This document shows positions 12,701 through 27,700 of a stretch of DNA of 64,000 nt, one piece after another. The position numbers and the translations under genes are program-made. How positions within the stretch are numbered: position 1 is the stretch's first letter; the number at the start of each line of letters is the position of its first letter. This DNA comes from Cyclina sinensis (Eukaryota; Mollusca; Bivalvia; Venerida; Veneridae), in contig JAAONU010000009.1 of NCBI GenBank assembly GCA_012932295.1, forward strand, positions 355,697 through 419,696. The letters are read 5' to 3'. The notes under the pieces were generated by a model. It did not search any database, was not told where the DNA came from, and was given only the letters and a program-made list of their open reading frames with translations.

Positions 12701-15700
12701 ATCACTCTGGGAATATTTTTCATAATCTAGGGATTGGGAAATTGTCATAATTTTGAAATTTTGCTACAGTTTTTAATTCTCTAGAATTCTTTTTAACCGA
12801 CATAAAGTGACCAACATTTTCTGACAATAACACATGGATTTAAGCTTATGTTAATTTCAGTCAGGAAGGCTGGAGATTAGAACATGAGAATTTACAGGAT
12901 AAAAATTCACCAATCAACTTCAAGGGAGTGGTCTACAATGAGATGAAGGGAGTTTTTGTAAGTTAAGGGGTTTTGTAAGTTACGGGATTTTGTATGTAAG
13001 TTATTGGATTTTGTAAGTAATGGAATTTTACAATCATTTTTCCTCTTAAATACTTCTACAGTTCGAATAGACCAATTTAGCTATGTAGTAAATACATTTA
13101 TAAAAAATCCGTTGAAATTTTAAGAACAAGTTATGGTCTGTTAGTTTAGTTTAAATCTGTTTATTTTACATTGATGGAGAATTAAGTTCATGCAACAGGT
13201 ATTAATCATGCATGATGACTGCTTCCAAGGTTCAGACGATTTGATACCAACTTCGAAAATGTTTAACTCAATATGAAAATCTATATATTGAAAGAAGCAT
13301 CCAAGAATTTAAATTCATATTTTTAAATGTTAAATTATTTGAAAAAAATGTCTATTTCAGTCAAGTCAGCAGAATATATTTGCTGAGGCAGTACAGAACA
13401 AACTGTTACCCAGTCATACTTACGGCGTTGTCTCAGGGGGTGACCCAGAAAACATTCCAGACTTAACTTGGGAACATCTCAAAAACTTTCATCAAACACA
13501 CTATCATCCCAGCAATGCAAGGTTTGTATGGTGTAACTGTGAACATTTTGCAGCAGCCATGTTTATTTCATGTAATCTATATTTTAAACTTTGGAACATA
13601 TTATATAAAACATCTGGATGAGACTGTATTCATCTATAAACAATCTGAAACAAATCGCAAAGTATTTTTATGCCCCCCAAGGGAGGCGTATAGTTTTTGA
13701 ACTGTTCGTCCGTCAGTCGGTCTGAAAACTTTAACATTGGCAATAACTTTCTTATAAGTAAGTGGATTTACTTCATATTTTGACACAACACCCCTTTGGG
13801 CAAGACCTTTCCACTGGCCTATATTTATTTGACCTTGACCCCTGATTGACCTTCACCTTGAAGATCCAATTGTCCAAAAACTTTAACATTGCCCATAACT
13901 TCCTTATTATTAAGTAAATTTACTTCATACTTGGACACAAGACCCTTTTGGATAAGACCTTTCCACTGACCTATATTTATTTGACCTTGACTCCTGAATG
14001 ACTTGTTCTCAGCTCAAAGGTCAAAGCCCCACTTTTGGGAGCATTCTCATCTTACAGTGACAGTTCTTGTTCTGATGTGATTTTCCTTATTTTTTTTCCC
14101 GGAAGGGAGGCATATAGTTTTATTTATTTGACCTTGACCCCAGAATGACCTTCACCTTGAAGGTTCAATTGTCCAAAAACTTCAGCATTGACCATAACTT
14201 TGTTATTAGTAGGTGGATTTACTTTATACTTGGACACAACACCCTTTAGAAAAGACTTTCCCACTGACTTATATTTATTTGACCTTGACCCCTGAATGAC
14301 CTTTACCTTGAGGATCCAATTATCCAAAAACTTTAACATTAGCCATAACCTCCTTATTAGAAGGTCCATTAACTTCTTACTTGGACACAACACCCCTGTG
14401 GACAAGACCTTCCCACCGACCTATATTTATTTGAACTTGACCCTTGAATGATTGGTCCTCAGCCCAAAGTCAAAGGACCACTTCAGGGGCATTGCCATCT
14501 TACAGTGACAGTTCCAGTTTTAAGGCAATTTTTTTTTAAACCTCAAAATGGTTTCTAGATTTTCTGTGAAAGAAATCGCAAAACACACAATCCTGCCAAG
14601 AAAATCAAGATTATGTTATTTTCTTGTACAATTTACTTCTTAGCCTTTAGCAAAATCATTTAAATGTTGACCAAGTATTGATTGTATTGCTTAGTTGCGG
14701 TCACAGGAAAGAAAATAAATCAAGTGGTGAATGGAAAAAGAATCTTACAGACACTAAATAAAGAATATAGGACCTTTTCGCTCTCACCCCACATAATGTT
14801 AACCATGCATACATTTTAGTATAGTTAATAGGGGTTTATAACTTTCGAATACCGTTACAGGTTTTTCACCTACGGGAATTTCCCGCTTGAAGACCATCTG
14901 CAGTTCATTGGTGATAACTATCTTAGTCGGTTCAGTAAGATAGAACCTGATACTGCCGTACCTGTAGAACCAAGATGGAGTAGACCCGTAAGCGTTTTTT
15001 TGTTGTAACCTGATCCCCTAAATTATTGCTTATCTATAGTTTGTAGCTGTTAGTACTGGAAAAATGTACCCTTCACTTTTGGACAGTAATTTAGCTGTTT
15101 CTAAAACACACAATGATAATTATTACCTAATACCCTATATAACAAGCAGTTAATAATTTCTGACTAAATTCAATAACGACTGAAGCCTACAGACTGATAC
15201 CAGAAGCTACATACTGGTAATGCATGCAGTTTTATGGACGTTATTGTGACAGTATCCTTTCTGTGCATTCTGTTGTCATGTCAAGAATCCAAGACATTTC
15301 TAAAGAAGATATTTTTAAGAAATCTACGATATACCAAAGTTTTAGCTTTGTCAATCTATTTGTATTATTTGAATAATAGTTAGTGATAAAGTAATTATTT
15401 CAACAATGTCTAGGGAAACTCCTTTCGCACCACAAATAACTCATTCAAGCTTACTATTAATTGGAATAATTAAAGGTGAACATCCATATCTTCTTCGTCT
15501 AGAGAAGAATATTAAGAAAGGAATACATACATGTACATTTAATTTAAAGAAACGGACAAAAATAAGCCAAAGTTAATACTGAATCTAAAGTTAATTGTCT
15601 TTACTCGTGTTCTTGGGTAAAGTCAAAGAAAACATAACTCATATGCCTAATACAGAGGACTTAGTCTTTCTTTATTATGGGTCAAAACTGTTTTTACAAA

Positions 15701-18700
15701 TGATCTTGTATATGAAAATTTATTTAAAATTTTTTTGGTCTCTGTAGGAACAAAATAACATCTCTTACTGTTTTTTTTTCATAAATGACCTTTTTCAGTG
15801 CTTTTTTATACTCCCTGTCGGTCAGTCGGTCACATTTAACATCTTTACCTTGCGTCAGCTGATTGAAATGAATCTTGGCAATGTAGATGTGAAAGACATA
15901 TTTTTTTATGCATATCCATGCAGGCATTGCAGAGCTATTGCCCGTTGAACTTACACCTCTATTCCGGTCAGTCTGTCACGTTTGACCTTGTTACCTTGCA
16001 TCGCAACTCCTTCTTCAGTTTTCAACCAATTGAAATGAAACTTAGCAGTAATGGTCACCAGGCAATGTAGGTGTGCATGACATTTTTATGCAAATCCATG
16101 CAGGCAGTGCAGAGTTATTGCCCCTTGAACTTATACTGTTCCCCATTTTTAACTAATATATACCTTGTAGCACATTAACTCCTTCATTTTTCAACTGATG
16201 GAAATGACACATGGCAGAGATAGTAATTAGGCAATGAAGATGTGAAAGACATATTTCTTACGCATACCTAGCCAGGCACAATTATTGCCCTTGAACTTAG
16301 ACTTTTTGTCACCTTTGAAATACCTTTTGGCACAAACTCCTCCATCAGTTTTCAACAGATTAATTAATTACATGTGTTATCAATAAAGCTCCTACTGTAG
16401 TAACTCCGGAGTTACTTCTGCTGTTGAGTCAGTGGGCAGTTGTGGGGGTATTTGTTATCTTCAATGACTGTTCTAGTTTTGTCCTAATTTAAGATTTGCA
16501 AATAATATTCTAGAATCCAAAATTTTGAAGTAAACATGTATAAGGAATAGCCATGACTGCTTTGGTATTTGTGGACTTAATTTGTTTTCAGAAAGAAGAA
16601 AAAATAACCTGTCAACCAGACACCATGGCACCAGATCCGAACAAGCAGACAACAGTTGCTGTTAATTTCCTTTTGTCTGAGTAAGTGACCGGATCTAACC
16701 TGCCATATTAAAGTCATTCTTTTACAAAGTTTGAAAACCTTAGATTATAAGGTCTTTCAGGGGTGTATCATAATCCAGTGGTAAGGCAACAGACTTATTA
16801 TCCCCTGGGGTCATGAATTTGATCCCCTACTCTTCTACTATGGATTGTCTATTGGACGTGACATTAAACTGAGTTCCATATATCAGAGCTACTGAGCATG
16901 GAAAAGAACCAAGTGTGTCTCTCGAATGGGTTGCTTTCTGTATCTTTCACTCACGGTAGGTCCTCGACCTTTGGGCAACTGATACGAAAGGTAAATCAAC
17001 TCGAATAGAAGGTCTGCCTAGAACACAATAAATTTGTTACATTCAGGTGTGTAAGACTTGATAAATGTGACTTGATAAAAGTTATGTCCCCTGGGATACG
17101 GAAAGATAAAAGCAGAACTTAAGCTGCCGAATATTTCAGTATGTGTTGAAATATCAGTTACAGCAAACTTCCGCTACAAAGACCACTTGAATTATTGCAG
17201 AATCATGCAGAAAACAGGAAGAACTAAAGTTTGAAATTAAGACTAAAAAAAAGGTCCACTTTTAGACCGATTCATTATAAAGGACCACCTTCTGATGGGT
17301 CTTATTGGTTTAGCTTTACTGATCTTTATGGTTGTCATAGCAACCATTTGCCAATCCTGATTTATGAAATACAAAACAATATTAAAGTTAAATTATAAAA
17401 ACAAATATGATTTATAAATCATTAGAAATATTCCCTTTGATAACAGATCAGTGTGGTCTCAGAATATGTACATTTCAAGCAGAGACACTGTTTTGAGGAG
17501 TTTTTTTTTCTTCTTTTTTTTTTCATTGGGATGATTTTTTTGTTTGACAGGTTTGCTAATGGTATATCTGTGAACTCCTCATGTTTCCTCCTGTGTATTT
17601 TTTTTGTTCTATTTTTTTTTCTGAAAATCTCTCTATCATATTTATGTATTTATTCCAGTATCACAGACTTAGAGGAGGGCACAACCTTGAACATAATATC
17701 CAACTTATTGACAGACGGCGAGACCTCCCCGTTCTACCAGGCACTACTGGAGGCAAACATTGGCTCTGACTACTCCCCAGTCATTGGGTAACTTTGAGTT
17801 TAACATTATAGAAAAACTTCTTTGTTCAGTATTGTAATTGTTCTAGCTGCCAGTCTCAGCCTAGCTTTATAAGGGATCAGAAAATATTAAGTTGAAAAAT
17901 GAGAAAAAAATATGCTATAAGTTACAGTTGGAAAAAAGTTTCTTACCTTGACCTTTTCTTCATCTAAAGGTCAAGGAAATTTAGTAGTTCTTAATAAAGA
18001 ATACTTAGGTTCATTGAAACTTGACAAAGCTTTGAGCATGTTTCAATACATATTTAAAGACAGAACCATGTTCAGCATTTTCTTCTCTTTATTTATCTTT
18101 AGGTACAACGGTTACACGAAAGAAAGCTCCTTCTCAGTTGGACTGCAAGGTATTCACAAAGACGATGTGGAGAAAGTAAAACAGATTATATCTGACACCA
18201 TTGATAGAGTGATCACAGAAGGGTTCGAACAATCAAGAATTGATGCTCTCTTGCACAGGATTGAACTTAGCACGAAACATCAGACCAGTAACTTTGGTCT
18301 CGGAATTGCAATGGTAAGTTAAGTATATTTATACCCCCGAAATGAAGTTTAGGGGGTATATAGGAGTCACCCGGTGGTTGGTCAGATGGTCGGTTGGCGG
18401 TCGGTCAGGCGGTCTGTCGGTCCATTCCTTGTCCTGAGAATAACTTGAAAACTAATGGTTGGAATTCAATGCAACTTTATACAATGGTCAAGCAAAATGA
18501 GAGGAAGTGCAATGTTCAAGAATCAGAACTCCATCTTCACTATTTGCAGAGTTATTGCCCTTTATTGGTTTTCCTTGTCCGGAGCATAACTTGAAAACCA
18601 CTGGTTGGAATTCATTGCAACTTCATACAATGGTCAAGCACAATGAGAGAAAGTGCAATGTTCAAGAATCATTACTCCATCTTCACTATTTGCAGAGTTA

Positions 18701-21700
18701 TTGCCCTTTGTTGGTTTTCCTTTGCCGGAACATAACTTGAAAACTACTGGTTGGAATTCAATACAACTTCATACAATGGTCAAGCACAATGACAGGAAAT
18801 GCAGTGTACAAGAACCAAAACTATCTTTAATTGCCCACAACCATAACTCTATTTCAATTCTTTTACAAAGTTTTCTGTTACTAATAACTTCCTCAGTTCT
18901 AAAGCTGTCTTGGAGGGGTATTAATCACATTTAGTGATAGCTCTAGTTTATGTTTGTTTTCCTGTGTAGAGGCTCAGGGAACATGTAGATGTACACATAT
19001 CTATAAAATGGCTTTTACACAAGATAAATAGTAACATGTAGAAATTAGAAAGATGATGATACTAGGATATGTCCCGGGTGAAAAAAAATCCAAGAAAATA
19101 AGCTAATTCTCTTCAGATATATATAGTGACACACATTGGGACTAATTGGTTATGTTAGTTGTGGGAGGTTGACTGATATGGCAAGCTATGAATATCGAAT
19201 ATGAGTGAAAATTGGGACCAAACATGTCGGTATGCTGCAAATGTCATAATCAGGTGTCATTAAGAGGAAGTTATACTGTATATATATTTATATAGCCGTT
19301 AAAGCCCAAAGGATAATCAGTTTAAGTAACCAATTTTGAAATTTATAATTGCAAATCTCATATTTTACTTTGTCCCAGTATTTAATTTTTGCGATTTTCT
19401 ATGATGCTTTTTTAACGACAGTCTGTTGCCTCTATTTGGAACCATGATGGTGATGCGTCTGAGATGTTGCGAGTAAACAACCAGATTTCACTGTTCAAAA
19501 AGAAACTGGCAGAAGACCCACAGTTCTTACAGAAAAAAATGAAGGAATATTTTAAGGTATACATTGTGTTAGTTTTCATTTTGAAATTTTGAAAGTTTCT
19601 GATATATTGGGGGGAAAAACCCAATTTTAAGAAATTTAAGAAGTAACTTTTAAGTGTTAAGATCAGTCTTAATTAATATTAGCTACAGAAAATGTAGACG
19701 ATAATTGTTTTGGGGTAAGCTCTTGGTATAATTGGCAGCATGAGTATGAATGAAATATACACAGACTTCAACCAAAAACCAACAATTATTCTGTTTCATG
19801 TATCCTTCATGCAAGGAAAGCATTTATTTTGTCTTTTACATTCACATGTTTCTAAAAATTACATGGGATGATGTGCATGTTGTATTAAATGATGTAATGA
19901 TTTTGTAACATTTGGAATCTGGCATGGTACATGTGCCTAAAGGAAACAGACATTCAGAAGGGTTCAAGAATTGTACAATTGAAATATTTATTCTGGTGAG
20001 TACACTGCAGACAATGAGTTTATTAAGATATTATTTATCATTATATCTCAGTAAAGTACTGAAAAGCACAAAAGAGGAAGAAATATGTTAAAAAAATGAG
20101 TAAAAATACTTAACCTATAAATGTGTTCATCTTGAATCTGGAGGAGCAGTCTTTAAGGGTTTGACTCTCAGATAGAGGTAACTGGTACAAGTCACTTTGA
20201 TGCTGAGAGTCTCTAGTGACCTGCATTTCAAAACTTTTGGTATGCAAGTACTGGTTTGAACCCAGGAAGCAGTTATCAAGTGGGATTAATATAGGCTGAT
20301 TAAATTAAGGAGAATGATGGAAAATTGGTGGTTTTGCCATTTAAATGATGAAAGAAAAATCATTGATTAATTTCATTATGACAGCGAAAATTTTATCACA
20401 GTATTTATATTTGAAATTTTGAACAGGATAACTCCCATAGACTGACATTGGTGATGAGCCCAGAGGAAGATTATGAGGTGAAAAGGAAAGCCAAAGAACA
20501 GAAGAAACTAGAGTCCTGTGTAGAAGGCCTGAGTGAACAAGACCGAACAAAGATATTCCAGTTAGGTAGGTTATTCCAGTTAGGTAGGTTATTCCAGTTA
20601 GGTAGGTTATTCCAGTTAGGTAGGTCTTGCAAAGAATGGGCAGTTGTCAGTTATAAAACAAACATTAAATTGGTTCAAGAGGAATTGAGTGATATCAGAT
20701 ATCATTATTTGTTCATTATGCTCTTCCATGCACTGCTATACCATAATTATACAATAACATGAATTATGCAATGCACTGGACTTAATACCGCAACAAAACA
20801 AGATAGTGCACTGCATGAAAACAAGGGAATGTAGAATTAAAGACAATATGAGGCATTGCAATGTTACCAAACAACACAATACAAGGCAATGCAACACAAA
20901 ACAACACAAAATATAAGGCATTGCAACACAAAACAACACAAAATACAAGGCAGTGCAACACAACACAAAATACAAGGCAGTGCAACACAACTCAACACAA
21001 AATACAAGGCAGTGCAACACAACAAAACACAAATTACAAGGCAGTGCAACACAACAAAACACAAAATACAAGGCAATGCAACGCAACACAACACAAAATA
21101 CAAGGCAGTGCAACACAACACAAAATACAAGGCAGTGCAACACAAAACAAAATACAAGGCAGTGCAACACAAAACAACACAACACAAAATACAAGGCAGT
21201 GCAACAGAACACAACACAAGATACCATGCAACACATCACAAGACAATGCTGTGCAATCAATCATAACTCTATACTACACTATATTTTCGTTGCTTTTCAG
21301 CTAGGTACTATAAACAATTTGATTAAGATCTCAACCTAGCTTTACTTGGAAAGATTCAGCAATTTTCCCAGGTTGGTATTGTAAGTAAAGTGGATTATTA
21401 AGTGGATTATGTCATCTTTCACTATTTCAGGTAAAACGGGGATTTTCATAGGTTACAGTACAGTTTGTTACTATTCTAATAATGTAAGTCAGGGTAAATG
21501 AGAAAAAATATTTTTTTTAGGGCAAGAACTCCAGGAAACACAGAATCGTGTAGAGGACCTGTCTTGCCTTCCGTGTATCAAAGTCAGTGAAATTGACAAA
21601 GAAATAACACTTGAACCGACTGAACATACGGAGTTTGGTAAGATCAGTTTCATATTGCTTCTTACTACGACTTGCAAAACTGATGAGAGTTTCACGTATT

Positions 21701-24700
21701 CGGAAAGTGGTAAAAAGTGAAGTCACAATGTTTATTTCAGTAGCTTAAACTGTCACTTTTTACTGATCAATCTATCACAACGAGGCAGTTTTCTCAGGCA
21801 TACCTATCAATAAAACTGTGTCTTGCAATCTACCCGCAGCCAGAAAAAATATGTCTGGGGTGGCGCCAAAGTTGCTGTGTCGTTATTGTTGTGTGTTGCT
21901 ACCGGAAATCTTCACAATATTTAATTTCCTCACCCCTTTTCTATTTCTTACGCAGAATGACACTAGAATGACATTTTGACAGGTAAAAGGCGGAGTTTGA
22001 AAGAACGAGTCTCGTTCTTTACCTAACAGTGTAAACTCTAATCAGTTTTGCAAGCGGTAGTAATTACATTATGTACTTTTCTCATGAAAGGTCAGACTGA
22101 AGACTGGGTTCTTTTTGGCTCAGAATAAGCTGAAATTTTAAATCTGCCAATCATAATTCATAAATTTTTTGACCAGTTTCATTGCTTCAATGATAATGCA
22201 CAGAACTTTTCATCCAGGGGTCTCAAGTTCTGTCTCTCTGAGTACCTCTGGAGTGGGATGCTTTCTGTGACTTGCACCATTTTCTACAACTCAAGATGAC
22301 ATAAATTCTTATGTTGATGTTGGTTGCAAATGCCTGTTTTTCCTCGCTCCCCCAGCTTATTCAAAACCCTATTTCGAAAGTTTGAAACTATCTCAGATAA
22401 ATGAATCAGAAATATTAATTGATTGAGCTTACATTGTTTTATATTCATGTATCTTGGCAGATGGTATCCCAGTGCAGTACAGTGCCCAGCCAACAAATGA
22501 AGTGACCTATATTAAAATGGTATCGTTCTTGGACCAGGTACCGGAGGAGATGAAGGTTTATGTGCCCTTGTTTGCAAATGTGATAACCAGGTAAATGTGA
22601 TAACCAGGTAAATGTGATAACCAGGTAAGCAAATCAAGGATGCAAAGGCAAAAAAGTGCTATCTCTTTCTTTATCTTATAACACTTAGAACTCTTGAACT
22701 TCCACATTTCAAAATACAGGCCGGCAAAGATTTGTATGTCGGTACAGTAGGGGCAGGGTAAGTACATTTGTACTTGTTTTTTTATTTTAAGTATGATCAG
22801 ATGAATATATAACCAATTAGAATGATCCAGACCCAAAGATCAGCGCACTTTTTTTATAGTTTGCCTTTGATTACAAAAAATTTGAATTCTTCCTGATGTA
22901 CTACAAGTAGTAGATTTACAGGAATGTCACTTTGTATGATCCAGTTTTGACAATATGTGTTACATAATGTACAGATATGATAAATATGCCATTTGCAGTG
23001 ATAATGTATTGTAGTACACTCTTCACAAATAAATTAATAGCCATTTCATGAATTACAGAATTTTCAATCTGGTGAGAAATATTCTAAGTTATAGTTCTTG
23101 CAGTATTTCTGTGTGAATGTTTATGCCTCCACAAAGTGGGGAGCATATAGCCTTGCACTTGTCCGTCCATCCGTACGTACGTCTGTCCGTACGTCCCGAA
23201 ATCTTGTGAACGCAACTCCTCTTAAACCGGATGGCAGATTTTGCTTAAACTTCCAGGGATGAACAACCTTAATGTGTAGATGGTAGTAAAGGAAGGAATT
23301 TTCGCTGCGACCAAATTTAACAGAATTATGGCCCTTTGTTGATTTTTTCACTATATACCATATAGAAATTTTGTGAACGCAACTCCTCTTAAACCGGATG
23401 GCAGATTTTGCTTAAACTTCCAGGGATGAACAGCTTTAATGTGTAGATGGTAGTAAAGGAAGGAATTTTTGCTGTGACCATATTTAACAGAATTATGGCC
23501 CTTTGTTGATTTTTTTCACTATATACCATATAAATAATTGAACATATAAATTTTACATTTGTAATTTAATTTAACATGTACATAAGGTTACCTGTTTATT
23601 CATTTTAGGTACATGTACAGAAAAAATCTTACATACAGGATATACATGCTCTTGTTTATGAGCACTTATACATAGTGGGGGGATCCGTGTCCTATGGACA
23701 CAGTTCTAGTTCTTGGTATGTAATAAATAATTCAAATGTATATGATAGAAATGACTATAACTGACTAAAATTGCTTTAAAGGATTTTTATATTTCAGGAT
23801 GGGAGCTGGTATCTATGACTACAAGGAATTATCTCACCAGATTGAACTTTACACTGGAGGGCTTAATGCTTCTACTCTGGTGTCAGCTGACCCCTCAGAT
23901 GCACTAGACTATGACCAGGTAAATTTGGAAACCCATGTTCGATACATTACGTTTCACTTTATTTATCGACCAGGGGACAATTGGTTTTGAAAATTTTGTT
24001 GTCACGAATAATTAATGACGTGTTTTCATTGGTTACTGAAATATTTCCTTATGCAATCTTAGCCAGTGAAATTACTTGTTACATTTTAACAAGAAGCTAT
24101 GTTTAAAATTCTAGGAAATAGTAACAACATCCCTGTTTGACATTATAGGCCAACCTTCAAAATTGAAGAGTATCTATTTGACATGATAGGCAAACCTTCA
24201 AAATTGAAGAGTATCTATTTGACATTATAGGCAAACCTTCAGAATTGAAGAGTATCTATTTGTAATGCAGAATATCATTGAACATGGAGTTTCTTCACTT
24301 CAATGAATTTTTCCATGTTACATATGTTGAATATGTATGAGGGGTCACCAACGATGATCAGGATCAGAGACATAGATAACATATCTATGTCTCTGTCAGG
24401 ATCTTGAATAGGGCTTATATTTTTTTCTATTTTTATCTTGCTAACTCTGAATAAAGGTCAGTATAATTTAATTTGAAAAGTGATTTATAATAAAAGCAGT
24501 CTTCCAAGATAAAAATTAGAAATTGAAAGTTTCGAGTCTACAAAAATGTTTATGAACTGTTAAAGCATTGTGTAAATCGCAGCCCTGAATCATTATATAA
24601 CTAAAAACGTGCAAAAAATACACAGCTTATATTTAGACAATTATTCATTTGAAAATTTAAGGAGCAGATTTCTAGTAAATGAAATTATATTTTATTTCGG

Positions 24701-27700
24701 TTTTAATAACTTGACTTAAAAAATAGGGGTTCTGCAAAGTTACATGTATCATACAATCAGTTGGCTTTGTTGGTTTGTATTTATGCTTCATCCTGTGAAA
24801 ACTTGCAGGAATCTTTTAGAACAATAAACATGAAGATTTGAAATTTTCAAAGATGGCAGTTTTTGATTGTTTTCTCATTTACCGTCAAGTCTGCACTTGC
24901 CACAGTTAGTTTGAATTCGGCCTCTGTTAGCGGTGTCAGAAAATTGATTACAGTATTTGGCTGAGTGGTCTAGTGCATTAGGTTTTCTTGCAGGTTTTTC
25001 CTAGCAGGCTTGAGTTTGAATCCTGTCGGAAGCTGGGTTTATTTTCTGATGCATTGTGTTGCTGATGGGAGCCCAATGGAAGTATACCTGAAATTTACAT
25101 GTTTTGATATATTTTCAGGGAGTCCTTTTTTCATCCTACTGTCTTGAGAGAAATCTTGATAAAATGCTTGATCTGTGGACAGAAATTTTTGACAGGTTTG
25201 TTCAATGTAATACACATGTAAATTTTAACTTTGCAGTTAGGTAGATTCAAAATGTTTCATAAGTTTCAAGTACTGTTTGAAATCACAAGTGATGAGGCAA
25301 GTACTGGCAACACATATTACAGTATTGTTCCAAAAAATAAGACCAACTAAAAGATGGTTGTAATAATAAGTTTAAATAGCAGATCTCTTTTGTTCTAAAT
25401 TTTAGACTTGCTACTTTAAAATAAAAAATTTTCACATGATTCTGAAATAATTTAAGTGATTTTGACACTAGAACTTTACTGTATCTATGTCCGAGTGAAT
25501 GCTTCCAGGTTTTTTTTTTGTTGTTGTGCTAATACTGAAGGGTCAAGTTGTTTCAAACCCACAATTTCATCTCCCTCATTTATTAAAGTCTTTCTTGTTC
25601 ATAAGTTGATCATCTGGACTCTGTATTCAGTACTTTTAACTGATAAGGTACCTGATGGATCTTGTTGCATATTTCATCACTTCTTTTGTGTTTTGCAAAA
25701 AGCGTTGATGGGCCCAAAGAATATTAAAGAAACATATGGTGATTTTGATCAAAAATCACAATTCAACTTTATGTTGATTTTTTAATAAATGATTAATTCC
25801 TCATGTATTATATTGGTATTTTCAGATCAAATTTAAAGGACAGCAGTCGTCTGCAGACCCTGATCAAAATGTCGGCAGCTGAACTAGCAGCAGCGTTGCC
25901 TCATGCGGGACATAACTACGCCATGATACACTCAGCATCGTCTCTCAGCCCCGCTTCGCAACTGAGTGAAATGTTCAGTGGTGTCACTCAGGTACGTTGA
26001 ATCATGAAACTGTCCCTTTTCTTGAGAAGAAAGGTACTAGAAATGTTAATATAGTAATCTCGGATTTTATACTTTGGTCTGTTAAAAATTCTATCAAGAT
26101 ACTTACTGACATTTTATTGCCAGAGAAGAATGTCAACTATAGTATATTCTTGGATATACCATGCATCATTATAACGCCATTTAGTTTTGTGTATAGCTGA
26201 AATGTCTATGTAAAATAGAGCTTATTTTACCTCAAATATTCATGTTTGAGAATTAAAATGAACAGTGTTGGACTAAAGTACTCATGGTTAAATTACTACA
26301 CATCTATCTGTGTACTGTAGTATATTGGCTGATATTCCATGCTGTGACATTGTTTATTTTGCAAGCAAAGCTTTTGTTTATTTTATTTGTCTGCTATCTG
26401 GGCTGGCCTCCCAGGCTTCTGAGACAATCCCTTACTCTAAATTACTCCCTGATTGCTTATAGTGTGTCAGGTGGAAATGATAACAAACTGACAGTGCTAA
26501 ATAGTTGATAAATTCACTTAAGCTGGTTTGTAGGAAGAAACCACAGAGCAAGCTGTTATGACTTGGGTATAGATAAGGAAAATGCTCCCCCTGCCCCCAA
26601 TTAAACAAAAAGTCTCTATTCAGGAATAGATACTGACTGAATTACCTCCCATTTTTATCAGGTTTCGGTGATGAAAAAGATTGCCGAGTTGGAGGACAAT
26701 AGTAAGGTAATGGAACACCTTGTGGAGCTGGGACAGGAAATACTCAACAAAAATAATCTCAAGTAAGAAATATAAAACTGCAAAAATGCATAAGAACTTT
26801 TAGGTCAAGACTGTTCTGTTGAAAAAATATTATATTTTTTAATGATTGTTTCAACATTTTGTATGGGACACACCCTAAAACTGACAATGTACTGCATATA
26901 TATTTTGCAGTTGTTCCAGACAGTATGTAGACATTAACCCTGAACATGCTGAAACTTTGTAATGGATTTGCCCAGCTTTGAATTTGGAACAGTCCATTGA
27001 AAGTTTAAGGGATATCAATATCAAAATACAAAAATAGAGCTACCAACAGTATACAGCCTGGTCAGACTGCACGGATGTGCAGGCTGGCCTGGCTCTATAC
27101 TGGTGGCAAAGGCGAATCCCTTTCGGTTCCAGCAGGTTAAGGGTTAAGAAAGTGCAACAAGCACCTTTTCACATGTATATTAAGACTGGTATTAATGCAT
27201 TCAGTTCAACTTATATACTAAGAATTTTTGACTGAAAAAACATTGGTTAATTCAGATTCGTGTGATTTTGAATGGAATCAAATCACCTAAATGTTAGGGT
27301 ACGCCTCTTTAATCTTTAATAAGAGGTAACGGTACCTCATCATATTTTACCATAATTTTTAGAGGTTACATCTTATAATATTTAAACATAAATTTTAGAG
27401 CTTATGGAACCTAATAATATTTTAGCATAAATTTTAGAGTTTATGGTACCAAATAATATTTTAGTAGAAATTTTAGAGCTAATGATACCTAATAATATTT
27501 TAGCATAAATGTTAGAGCTTATGATAACTAATAATAATAATTTAACATAAATTTAGAGCTTACAGTATCTAATAAACATAAATTTTAGAGCTTATGGTAC
27601 CTAATAATATTTTAGCATAAACTTTAGAGCTTATAGTACCTTATTAACATAAATTTTAGAGCTTATTGTACCTTATAATATTTTAGCATAAATTTTAGAG

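Noticed and set aside
20736..21339. Cys/Val/Leu-rich minus-strand protein (174 residues)
   Set aside because: Complement of an A/C-rich tandem repeat in an intron, open in several frames at once.
24365..24395. MicroRNA hairpin
   Set aside because: Arms are only 14 bp with a 3-base loop, too short for a normal precursor.
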